This document shows, one piece after another, positions 51,146 to 58,951 of a stretch of DNA of 64,000 bases (its first letter is position 1; every line of letters begins with the position of its first letter). Below the pieces are notes generated by a model. It searched no databases and had not been told where the DNA came from. It saw only the letters and a list, made by a program, of their open reading frames with translations. This DNA comes from Pseudomonas sp. (GTDB lineage Bacteria; Pseudomonadota; Gammaproteobacteria; Pseudomonadales; Pseudomonadaceae): the NCBI RefSeq assembly GCF_030150285.1, contig NZ_JASLGE010000020.1, forward strand, positions 1 to 64,000, read 5' to 3'. Both the position numbers and the translations under genes were made by a program.

Positions 51146-51171
51146 TCAGCTTTCCCATTTTCGGCCGAGAT
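51146..51171 (+). promoter_or_regulatory. possible sigma-28 (FliA) promoter of the chemoreceptor gene
   Basis: TCAG (51146-51149) and GCCGAGAT (51164-51171) resemble the flagellar TAAA-N15-GCCGATAA pattern, but the spacing is 14 and two -10 bases differ. The site would give a leader of about 85 bases. Confidence 0.3.
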
Positions 51172-51264
51172 CCTATCAGACAGATTGCACTTTCGCTGCT
51201 ATGAAGCACGGGTGGTGGTTGTTTGTAGATCACAAAAAAAAGAAAAACCGGGAGTGACCGCTCT

Positions 51265-52899
51265 ATGAATACCTTACGCAGATTGTCTATCAGCCAACGC
51301 TTGTGGCTGATGCTGATCGTGCCCCTGGTCATGCTGTTGGCATTGGGTTTGTTGATGCTAAAGCAGTTACATGACGATTTGTATCAAGGCAAGGCGCAAA
51401 AAACCCGGCATGTGGTAGAGGCCGCCAGCGGCATTCTCACCTACTACCACGGCCTGGAAACGGCCGGAGCGCTCAGCCGCGAAGCGGCGCAACAGCAAGC
51501 GCTTACAGTGGTTAGCCAATTGCGCTACGACCATGACGACTATTTCTGGATCAATGACCTGCGCCCTTTTATGGTCATGCACCCTACCAACCCCAAGCTC
51601 AACGGTCAGGACCTGTCCAGCATTAAGGACCCTGATGGCTATGCAATTTTTAACGAGATGGTTGCGCTCGCCAAAGACCGGGGCGCGGGCATGATGGATT
51701 ACCGCTGGCCGAAACCGGGTGCCCAGGACCCGGTACAAAAGACGTCCTATGTGCAGTTATTCCAGCCTTGGGGCTGGGTGATCGGTTCTGGTGTGTACAT
51801 AGATGACATGCAGGCCGAGTTTCAAGCTCAGGTCTGGCGGGCCAGTTGGGCAGGCCTGGCGATTGCGCTGATATTGGCCGCCTTGGTCACCCTGATCGCC
51901 CGCAGCATTGCCCGCCCGCTGAACGAGGCCGTACAGGCCATGGCCAATATTGCCAGCGGCGAAAGCGACCTGACCCGTACCCTCGATACCCACGGCAAGG
52001 ACGAAGTCACGCAACTGGCCCAGCACTTCAATGCTTTTATCGCCAAACTGCGCCATGTCATCAGCCACCTGCAAACTACGGCCACGGCGCTGGACCAATC
52101 CTCGACGCAACTGGGTAGCGACGCGGCTCACTCCCGCCAGCGCTGCCAGCAGCAGGCCCTGCAAATGGACCAGGTGGCAACGGCGATTAATGAAGTCACC
52201 TACGCCGTGCAAGAAGTGGCAAAAAATGCCGAGCATGCAGCCAGCGAAATGCGGGGCGCACGCACACAAGCCGGGCAAGGTCAGCAGTGCATCGACAGCA
52301 GCCTGCAACAGATCGATCACCTGTCGGGCACCATCAATGAAGCCGTTGAGGTCATTCGCACGCTGGCCGGCCAAAGCAGTGAAATTGGCAGCGTGCTTGA
52401 AGTGATCCGCTCAATTGCCGACCAGACCAACCTGCTGGCCCTCAACGCGGCCATTGAAGCAGCCCGCGCCGGTGAACAGGGACGCGGCTTTGCCGTGGTG
52501 GCCGATGAGGTGCGCCTGCTTGCGCAGCGCACGCAAAAGTCGACCGCCGAAATCCAGACCATGATCGAAGGCTTGCAGCAGCACTCCGACGCGGCCGTTG
52601 ACGTCATCGCCAGCAGCAGCCGTGCCTCATTGCTGACGGTTGAGCAAGCCACTCAAGCCGGTACCAGTCTGGCCAGCATTGGCTTGGCCCTCAGCAACCT
52701 CAACGACTTGAACACCTCCATTGCCAGCGCCACCCTGCAACAGGCCCTCGCCGTGGAAAACATCAACCAGAACGTCACCGAGGCCGCCGGGTTGTCCCAA
52801 GACACGGCCCAGGCCGCGGAACAATCGAGCACCGACAGCCTTCACCTCAAGGACTTGAGCGTGCAACTCAATGAGTTGCTGCGCCAGTTCAAGGTGTAA
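51265..52899 (+). CDS. methyl-accepting chemotaxis protein with a single Cache domain
   Basis: The 544-residue chemoreceptor has two membrane helices (about 14-34 and 190-212) around a periplasmic sCache domain (DYFWINDLRPFMVMHP, SYVQLFQPWGWVIGSG), then a HAMP domain (ARSIARPLNEAVQAM) and the signalling hairpin with the MCP tip IADQTNLLALNAAIEAARAGEQGRGFAVVADEVR. No CheR/CheB tethering pentapeptide is present at the C-terminus (LRQFKV). sCache ligands are often small organic acids; the ligand is unknown. No che genes lie nearby. Confidence 0.93.
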   Translation: MNTLRRLSISQRLWLMLIVPLVMLLALGLLMLKQLHDDLYQGKAQKTRHVVEAASGILTYYHGLETAGALSREAAQQQALTVVSQLRYDHDDYFWINDLRPFMVMHPTNPKLNGQDLSSIKDPDGYAIFNEMVALAKDRGAGMMDYRWPKPGAQDPVQKTSYVQLFQPWGWVIGSGVYIDDMQAEFQAQVWRASWAGLAIALILAALVTLIARSIARPLNEAVQAMANIASGESDLTRTLDTHGKDEVTQLAQHFNAFIAKLRHVISHLQTTATALDQSSTQLGSDAAHSRQRCQQQALQMDQVATAINEVTYAVQEVAKNAEHAASEMRGARTQAGQGQQCIDSSLQQIDHLSGTINEAVEVIRTLAGQSSEIGSVLEVIRSIADQTNLLALNAAIEAARAGEQGRGFAVVADEVRLLAQRTQKSTAEIQTMIEGLQQHSDAAVDVIASSSRASLLTVEQATQAGTSLASIGLALSNLNDLNTSIASATLQQALAVENINQNVTEAAGLSQDTAQAAEQSSTDSLHLKDLSVQLNELLRQFKV

Positions 52900-52915
52900 A
52901 CGCGCCTGGCGCTAA

Positions 52916-52944
52916 CATCAACACGGTTCAAGCCCGTGTTGATG
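52916..52944 (+). terminator. hairpin after the chemoreceptor gene
   Basis: CATCAACACGG (52916-52926) pairs exactly with CCGTGTTGATG (52934-52944) around seven bases. There is no U tract; REP-like or weak terminator. Confidence 0.5.
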
Positions 52945-53049
52945 CCTAAAGCGGGCGGCGTTTGTGGTGTCGGTAGCACGTTGTCGAGCCTGTGTGAGCC
53001 GTCGCAATGACAAACAGCACTTGACGAACAGCGGTGATTTGGGTTTTCC

Positions 53050-53063
53050 TGAAACCGGTTTCA
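53050..53063. promoter_or_regulatory. PtxS operator upstream of ptxS
   Basis: TGAAACCGGTTTCA, a perfect 14-base palindrome identical to the described PtxS site, 54 bases before the ptxS start. It should give autoregulation. Confidence 0.9.
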
Positions 53064-53117
53064 GCTCCCTGAGAGCGAACCGCCTGTGAATACTCAAACA
53101 ATAAAAGGTTTCAGGCC

Positions 53118-54143
53118 GTGAACAGCTTTTCAGCCGCCCAGCGCACCCGCGTCACCATGCTTGATGTTGCCCAACGTGCCGGCGTGTCCAAAGCCAGCGT
53201 GTCGCGCTTTATCGGAGATGACCGCGCCTTGCTCTCCGACGTCATTGCCGAGCGGATCGAGCGGGCCATCAGCGAACTGGGCTATCGCCCTAACCAGATG
53301 GCACGCGGACTCAAACGCGGGCGCACCCGGTTGATCGGCATGCTGGTGGCCGATATTCGCAACCCCTATTCCATTGCCGTGATGCACGGCGTCGAAACCG
53401 CTTGCCGTCAACATGGCTACAACCTCGTGGTGTGCAACACCGACCGCAACGACGAGCAAGAGCATCAGCACCTTGCTGCACTTCGGTCCTACAACATCGA
53501 AGGTCTTATCCTTAACACACTGGGTCATCACCCTGACGCGCTGCAAGCGCTGCACCAGGAAATGCCCATTGTGCTGATTGACCGGAAGGTCGAGCAATTG
53601 AAAGCCGACCTGGTGGGCCTGGACAACAGCGGTGCCGTGCGCATGGCACTGGACCATCTGGAGCAGCAAGGCTTTCGCGAGATATTAATGGTCAGCGAGC
53701 CCGTTGATGGCACCAGTTCGCGCGCCGAGCGCATCAACAGTTTCAACGCGCAACTGGCGCTGCGACCCACCCTGCGGGGCGCGGTGACTCAAACCGGGCC
53801 AACCCTTCGCACGTACCTGCAAACCTTTCTGGCTACCCCAAGTCACGGCCCCAAGGCGTTGTTCTGTAGCAACGGCGTAGCGACCCTGGCGTGCACCCAC
53901 GTGCTACGCGAACTGGGCTGCAACCTGTTCAGCGACGTGGGCCTGATTGCACTGGATGACCTGGAATGGTTTGCGCTGGTGGGCAGCGGCATCACGGCCC
54001 TCGCACAACCCACCCAGCAGATTGGGGCCAGTGCCTTTGATTGCCTGCTCAAGCGTTTACGCGGCGACAAAGCCAACCCTCGTGCGCTGGACTTCGCCGC
54101 ACAGCTGATTGTTCGCGGTTCGACACAACGCCCTAACGTCTGA
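53118..54143 (+). CDS. ptxS: LacI-family repressor PtxS of 2-ketogluconate genes
   Basis: The 341-residue regulator has an N-terminal LacI helix-turn-helix (MLDVAQRAGVSKASVSRFIGDD) with the hinge helix NQMARGLKRGRTRLIG and a sugar-binding C-terminal domain. PtxS of P. aeruginosa and P. putida binds 2-ketogluconate and leaves TGAAACCGGTTTCA operators. Two such sites are present here, before ptxS and before kguE. It starts with GTG. Confidence 0.92.
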   Translation: MNSFSAAQRTRVTMLDVAQRAGVSKASVSRFIGDDRALLSDVIAERIERAISELGYRPNQMARGLKRGRTRLIGMLVADIRNPYSIAVMHGVETACRQHGYNLVVCNTDRNDEQEHQHLAALRSYNIEGLILNTLGHHPDALQALHQEMPIVLIDRKVEQLKADLVGLDNSGAVRMALDHLEQQGFREILMVSEPVDGTSSRAERINSFNAQLALRPTLRGAVTQTGPTLRTYLQTFLATPSHGPKALFCSNGVATLACTHVLRELGCNLFSDVGLIALDDLEWFALVGSGITALAQPTQQIGASAFDCLLKRLRGDKANPRALDFAAQLIVRGSTQRPNV

Positions 54144-54196
54144 CGCTCGACAGGCCGGGCCACCCTACAGTGCCCGGCCTTTTAAAACCAACAAAA

Positions 54197-54210
54197 TGAA
54201 ACCGGTTTCA
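54197..54210. promoter_or_regulatory. PtxS operator upstream of kguE
   Basis: Second perfect TGAAACCGGTTTCA, 13 bases before the kguE start. It places the kguEKTD operon under PtxS control. Confidence 0.92.
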
Positions 54211-54223
54211 GAGAGTAATCACC

Positions 54224-55006
54224 ATGACCACATTCCCCGTTTCAATCAGCTTGTCGAGCTACGGTGCCGACCTGGTTCGCCAGCGCGGTCAGGGCAGTTT
54301 TGTCGAGGTACTGGCTAAAGCCGGGGCGACACGTATTGAGCTGCGTGAAGAGCTGTTGACCCACGAAGACCCCGCCAGCATTCAGCAAGCCGTGCAAGAG
54401 CACGCGCTTGAATGCGTGTTCTCATCGCCTCTGGAACTGTGGGAAGCCGGCCAATCACGTCCCAACCCGCAACTGCTCGCCACGCTGAAACGCGCTCAGG
54501 CCTTTGGTGCCCGGTGGTTAAAGGTTTCGCTGGGCTATTACACCGAACACTGTGACTTGAACACCTTGGCGGCCAGCCTGAATCAGCAACCGGTGCAACT
54601 GCTGGTAGAAAACGATCAGACCTCCCAAGGCGGGCGCATTGAGCCGATGCAACGTTTCTTTGACCGTGTAGAGCAACAACAAGCACCGATCAGCATGACC
54701 TTCGACATTGGCAACTGGCACTGGCAAGACCAGTCGGCCAGCACCGCCGCCCGCTTGCTGGGCCGCCATGTCACCTACCTGCACTGCAAGGGCGTGGCAC
54801 GCCGCCCGGACGGCAAACTCGTTGCCACCCCGCCCACGGCTACCGACTTGCAACACTGGGAACGCTTGATGATGCACATGCCCCACGGCCTGACGCGCGC
54901 TATCGAATACCCGCTGCAAGGCTCGGACCTGCACAACTTGACCTGTGAGCACGTTGCCGTATTGGCTGGCCTGAGCCAACAACAGCGGGCGGTGAGCCAT
55001 GTCTAA
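54224..55006 (+). CDS. kguE: KguE, sugar-phosphate isomerase/epimerase family
   Basis: The 260-residue TIM-barrel protein of the xylose-isomerase-like (AP endonuclease 2) family is the first gene of the 2-ketogluconate operon. Features: GATRIELREELL, LLVENDQTSQGG and MTFDIGNWHWQ with likely metal ligands (Glu, Asp, His). Its exact reaction in the pathway is not settled. A PtxS operator lies just upstream. It overlaps kguK by eight bases. Confidence 0.88.
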   Translation: MTTFPVSISLSSYGADLVRQRGQGSFVEVLAKAGATRIELREELLTHEDPASIQQAVQEHALECVFSSPLELWEAGQSRPNPQLLATLKRAQAFGARWLKVSLGYYTEHCDLNTLAASLNQQPVQLLVENDQTSQGGRIEPMQRFFDRVEQQQAPISMTFDIGNWHWQDQSASTAARLLGRHVTYLHCKGVARRPDGKLVATPPTATDLQHWERLMMHMPHGLTRAIEYPLQGSDLHNLTCEHVAVLAGLSQQQRAVSHV

Positions 55007-55952
55007 GGTGGATGTGCTGTCCTTCGGTGAAACCATGGCCATGTGGGTGGCTGAACACACCGGCGACCTGGCCGATGTGCAACAGTTTCACAAGCGTATC
55101 GCAGGTGCCGACAGTAACGTGGCCATTGGCCTGTCCCGCCTGGGTTTCTCCGTCAAGTGGCTCAGCCGTGTCGGTGCCGATTCGCTGGGACGCTTTGTGC
55201 TCAACACCCTGCAAGCCGAAGGTCTGGACTGTCAGCACGTTGAAAGCGACCCGCAGCACCCCACCGGCTTTCAACTCAAGTCGCGGGTGGACGATGGCAG
55301 CGACCCGCAGGTGGAGTATTTCCGGCGGGGCTCGGCTGCCAGCCACCTGAGCCGTACCGTCATTAGCCCTGCTCTACTAAACGCTCGCCACCTGCACGCC
55401 ACCGGCATACCTGCGGCCCTGTCGGCCAGTTGCAATGAACTGTCCTTTGAGTTGATGAGGGCTATGCGCGCGTCAGGCAACACGGTGTCGTTCGATCCCA
55501 ACCTGCGGCCATCGCTGTGGCGCAGTGAGCAACAGATGATTCGCGACATCAATGCCCTTGCATCCTACGCACAGTGGGTATTGCCCGGCCTAAGCGAAGG
55601 CCAGTTACTGACCGGCTTTAGCGAACCGGCCGATATTGCTGCGTTCTACCTGGATCAAGGTGCCGAGGCAGTCATTATCAAGCTGGGTGCCAAGGGTGCC
55701 TACTTTCGTACCGCCACTGCTGAAAACTTCGTACCGGCCGTGCCCGTTACCCGCGTGGTGGACACCGTGGGCGCTGGCGACGGTTTTGCGGTGGGCGTGA
55801 TCAGCGCGCTGCTGGAAAACCTCGACATGGCCGGCGCAGTGCAGCGTGGCAACTGGATCGGCAGCCGGGCCGTGCAAAGCCGCGGCGACATGGAAGGCTT
55901 ACCGACCCGTGCCGAACTCAATGAATACCGCGCCTCAGCCGCGCCCCATTAA
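54999..55952 (+). CDS. kguK: 2-ketogluconate kinase KguK
   Basis: The 317-residue PfkB-family sugar kinase phosphorylates 2-ketogluconate at position 6. Motifs: GADSNVAIGLSRLGFSVKWLSRVGADSLG near the N-terminus and the C-terminal signature VVDTVGAGDGFAVGVISALL with the catalytic Asp. It starts inside the end of kguE. Confidence 0.9.
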   Translation: MSKVDVLSFGETMAMWVAEHTGDLADVQQFHKRIAGADSNVAIGLSRLGFSVKWLSRVGADSLGRFVLNTLQAEGLDCQHVESDPQHPTGFQLKSRVDDGSDPQVEYFRRGSAASHLSRTVISPALLNARHLHATGIPAALSASCNELSFELMRAMRASGNTVSFDPNLRPSLWRSEQQMIRDINALASYAQWVLPGLSEGQLLTGFSEPADIAAFYLDQGAEAVIIKLGAKGAYFRTATAENFVPAVPVTRVVDTVGAGDGFAVGVISALLENLDMAGAVQRGNWIGSRAVQSRGDMEGLPTRAELNEYRASAAPH

Positions 55953-56018
55953 CCCCCGTGACGTTTGTGTGACCCGTTACCTGCTGCGAAAAACAACAAC
56001 AAGCTCAGGAGCACTACT

Positions 56019-57314
56019 ATGCAACCGCTAAAACTTGCCGCCCGTCGCTGGTGGTACATCATGCCGATCGTTTTTATCACCTACAGCCTGGCCTACCTGG
56101 ACCGTGCCAACTACGGCTTCGCCGCAGCTTCCGGCATGGCGGAGGACCTCAATATCACCCCCGGACTGTCCTCACTGTTGGGCGCTCTGTTTTTCCTGGG
56201 GTACTTCTTTTTTCAAGTCCCGGGCGCGATCTACGCCCAACGTAACAGCGTCAAAAAACTGATTTTTGTCAGCCTGATCCTGTGGGGCAGCCTCGCCACC
56301 CTGACGGGTGTGGTATCCAGCGCCTATTGGCTGGTGGTCATCCGCTTTATGCTGGGGGTGGTGGAAGCCGCCGTCATGCCCGCCATGCTGGTGTACCTGT
56401 GCCATTGGTTCACCCGTGCCGAACGCTCGCGCGCGAACACCTTTCTGATCTTGGGCAACCCGGTGACCATGCTTTGGATGTCCGTGGTGTCAGGCTATCT
56501 GATAGAGCATTACAGTTGGCGCTGGATGTTTATCGTCGAGGGTCTGCCGGCGGTGCTGTGGGCCTTTATCTGGTGGCGGCTGGCCGATGACCGTCCAAGC
56601 GACGCCAAATGGCTTAGCGCTACGGAAAAACGTGACCTGCAAAACGCGCTGGATGCCGAGCAAGTGGGCATGGCCCCGGTGAAGAACTACGCGGCGGCTT
56701 TCCGCTCGCCCAAAGTGATCCTGCTCGCCCTTCAGTTTTTTTGCTGGAGCATCGGCGTATACGGGTTTGTGCTGTGGCTGCCGTCGATCCTCAAGCAAGG
56801 CGCACAGATGGACATGATCGAAGCCGGCTGGCTCTCGGCCCTGCCTTATCTGGCGGCGGTGATCGCCATGCTCGTGGTGTCCTGGGGGTCGGACAAACTG
56901 CAAAAGCGCAAACGTTTCGTGTGGCCTCCTCTGTTGATTGCCTCAATCGCTTTCTACGGTTCTTACGCTCTGGGGGCCGAACACTTCTGGTGGTCCTACG
57001 CCTTGTTGGTCATTGCCGGGGCCTGCATGTATGCGCCCTATGGCCCGTTCTTCGCCATCATCCCGGAGATTTTGCCGTCCAACGTGGCTGGTGGTGCGAT
57101 GGCATTGATTAACAGCATGGGGGCCTTGGGCTCATTTGGCGGCTCCTATCTGGTGGGCTACTTGAACAGCGAAACCGGCTCTCCAGGGGCTTCGTACCTG
57201 TTAATGAGCGGGGCACTGCTGATTTCAGTGGTGCTGACGCTGATGTTAACGCCTACCGCCAAGCACCCGGCCGCCTTAGACGTCGGCGGCGCAGCGCGTC
57301 ACGTCCATTCTTGA
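56019..57314 (+). CDS. kguT: 2-ketogluconate transporter KguT (MFS)
   Basis: The 431-residue MFS protein of the anion/cation symporter group has about twelve helices, with YLDRANYGFAAASGMAEDL in the first loop (the ACS signature) and GVVEAAVMPAMLVYLCHWF in helix 4. It imports 2-ketogluconate. The start at 56019 (MQPLKLAARRWWYIMP) has AGGAG seven bases upstream. Confidence 0.9.
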   Translation: MQPLKLAARRWWYIMPIVFITYSLAYLDRANYGFAAASGMAEDLNITPGLSSLLGALFFLGYFFFQVPGAIYAQRNSVKKLIFVSLILWGSLATLTGVVSSAYWLVVIRFMLGVVEAAVMPAMLVYLCHWFTRAERSRANTFLILGNPVTMLWMSVVSGYLIEHYSWRWMFIVEGLPAVLWAFIWWRLADDRPSDAKWLSATEKRDLQNALDAEQVGMAPVKNYAAAFRSPKVILLALQFFCWSIGVYGFVLWLPSILKQGAQMDMIEAGWLSALPYLAAVIAMLVVSWGSDKLQKRKRFVWPPLLIASIAFYGSYALGAEHFWWSYALLVIAGACMYAPYGPFFAIIPEILPSNVAGGAMALINSMGALGSFGGSYLVGYLNSETGSPGASYLLMSGALLISVVLTLMLTPTAKHPAALDVGGAARHVHS

Positions 57315-57334
57315 GTTCAACCTTGGAGACTCCC

Positions 57335-58336
57335 GTGAAAAAACATGTCGTGCTATACAAAGAGCTGTCCGAACCCCTGATGCAGCGCCTTGAAGCCCAG
57401 GCGCACGTCACGCTCATCAAGCGTCTGGATGAAGCCGGCCTGCAACACCTGCGCGCCGCCTTGCCGCACGCCCAGGGCCTGCTGGGCGCGAGCCTCAAGC
57501 TCGATGCTGACCTGCTGGATCAGGCCCCGCACCTTGAGGCTGTGGCCAGTGTGTCGGTGGGTGTCGACAACTATGACATCGACTACCTGAGCAAAAGAAA
57601 AATCCTGCTCACCAACACCCCGGACGTGCTCACTGAAACCACTGCCGATACCGGTTTTGCACTTATTCTGGCCACCGCCCGGCGGGTGGTGGAGCTGGCC
57701 AACCGGGTGCGTAATGGCCAATGGAATAAAAACGTTGGTCCCGAACATTTTGGCACCGACGTGCATGGCAAGACCTTGGGCATTATCGGCATGGGGCGCA
57801 TCGGCGAAGCGCTCGCCCAACGTGGCCATTTTGGCTTCGGGATGCCGGTGATCTACCACAGCAACGCACCCAAACCGGCCGTTGAAGCGCGTTTCAATGC
57901 CCAGTACCGCACCCTGAACGAGTTGTTGCAGCAAGCTGATTTTATCTGCCTGACCCTGCCGCTGACGGCTCGCACTGAAGGCCTGATCGGGGCCGAGCAA
58001 TTCGCGCTGATGCAGCCTTCGAGCATCTTTATCAATATCTCACGGGGCAAAGTGGTCGACGAAGCAGCGCTGATTCGCGCGTTGCAAGACGGCCAGATTC
58101 GTGCAGCCGGGCTGGATGTGTTCGAGCGCGAACCGCTTGAGTTAACGTCGCCGTTGCGGCATTTGGATAACGTGGTAGCCACTCCGCACATCGGCTCGGC
58201 AACGTACGAGACCCGCGAGGCGATGGCTCGCTGCGCGGTGGACAACCTGCTGACCGCGCTGGCGGGAGAACGGCCTGCCAATCTGGTCAATCCAAGTGCG
58301 TGGGGTACCCTCTTGTCGCCTCAGCAGGAGCAATAG
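57335..58336 (+). CDS. kguD: 2-ketogluconate-6-phosphate reductase KguD
   Basis: The 333-residue D-isomer-specific 2-hydroxyacid dehydrogenase reduces 2-keto-6-phosphogluconate to 6-phosphogluconate. The Rossmann motif is LGIIGMGRIGEALAQRG; catalytic residues lie in INISRGKVVDEAAL (Arg), DVFEREPL (Glu) and ATPHIGSAT (His). The start is GTG 57335 with GGAG six bases upstream. It is the last gene of the kgu operon. Confidence 0.92.
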   Translation: MKKHVVLYKELSEPLMQRLEAQAHVTLIKRLDEAGLQHLRAALPHAQGLLGASLKLDADLLDQAPHLEAVASVSVGVDNYDIDYLSKRKILLTNTPDVLTETTADTGFALILATARRVVELANRVRNGQWNKNVGPEHFGTDVHGKTLGIIGMGRIGEALAQRGHFGFGMPVIYHSNAPKPAVEARFNAQYRTLNELLQQADFICLTLPLTARTEGLIGAEQFALMQPSSIFINISRGKVVDEAALIRALQDGQIRAAGLDVFEREPLELTSPLRHLDNVVATPHIGSATYETREAMARCAVDNLLTALAGERPANLVNPSAWGTLLSPQQEQ

Positions 58337-58592
58337 GCCTGGTGTATCGCTGCCGGTCGCAATACCCGGAATGCACACACTGGCAGGGCTTAAGTGCACT
58401 TTCTATTCCGTTGTACCCCAAACCCCGGCGCTCATACTTCGGCGCAACGTGTGATTTGCATCAACTGTCGAACATACTCTTGCCCGTGACTGAAAATAAC
58501 GCTTACCACCTGCACACAGGGGTGCTAGGTTTAAACACGAAACACTCGCAAACACACCCATGATCCTTACATTGAGCTAAAGGAATTGCTCC

Positions 58593-58871
58593 ATGGACCT
58601 GCCAGGACACATCAATAAAGTATCTTTCCCCAATGCCTGCCAACTGATGCGCTGGCATTTTCACCCCATCGGCTTCGAGGCGAGCATGGACGCGCCCAAA
58701 AGCATGATTGCCCGGCTGTTCGACCGGGCCAGTGGCGAAACCATGCTGGCAATTGCTGGCATCCCCTGCGCAACCAGCATGAGCACAGGTGAAGTGGCGC
58801 GCATTATTCAGGCCGTGGAGGATGAGCTGGAAAGCTTTATCCCGCCACGGGCCTGGGCAGCGCTGGCCTGA
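58593..58871 (+). CDS. DUF1652 protein
   Basis: The 92-residue protein fits DUF1652, a small family concentrated in Pseudomonas: NACQLMRWHFHPIGFEASM, ARLFDRASGETMLAIAGIPCA and the helix ARIIQAVEDELESF. Its function is unknown. It is convergent with the helicase gene across a long hairpin. Confidence 0.85.
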   Translation: MDLPGHINKVSFPNACQLMRWHFHPIGFEASMDAPKSMIARLFDRASGETMLAIAGIPCATSMSTGEVARIIQAVEDELESFIPPRAWAALA

Positions 58872-58896
58872 TCTGCAACCCCCTTAGCCGCAACCT

Positions 58897-58940
58897 GCTC
58901 GCGAATCCAGCACTGCCAAAGCAGTACTGGATTCACGAGC
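58897..58940. terminator. long hairpin between DUF1652 and the helicase
   Basis: The whole 44 bases fold back: GCTCGCGAATCCAG (58897-58910) with CTGGATTCACGAGC (58927-58940), and inner ACTGC/GCAGT around CAAA. It probably serves as a bidirectional terminator or REP-type element. Confidence 0.6.
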
Positions 58941-58951
58941 GCACAGGGTGA

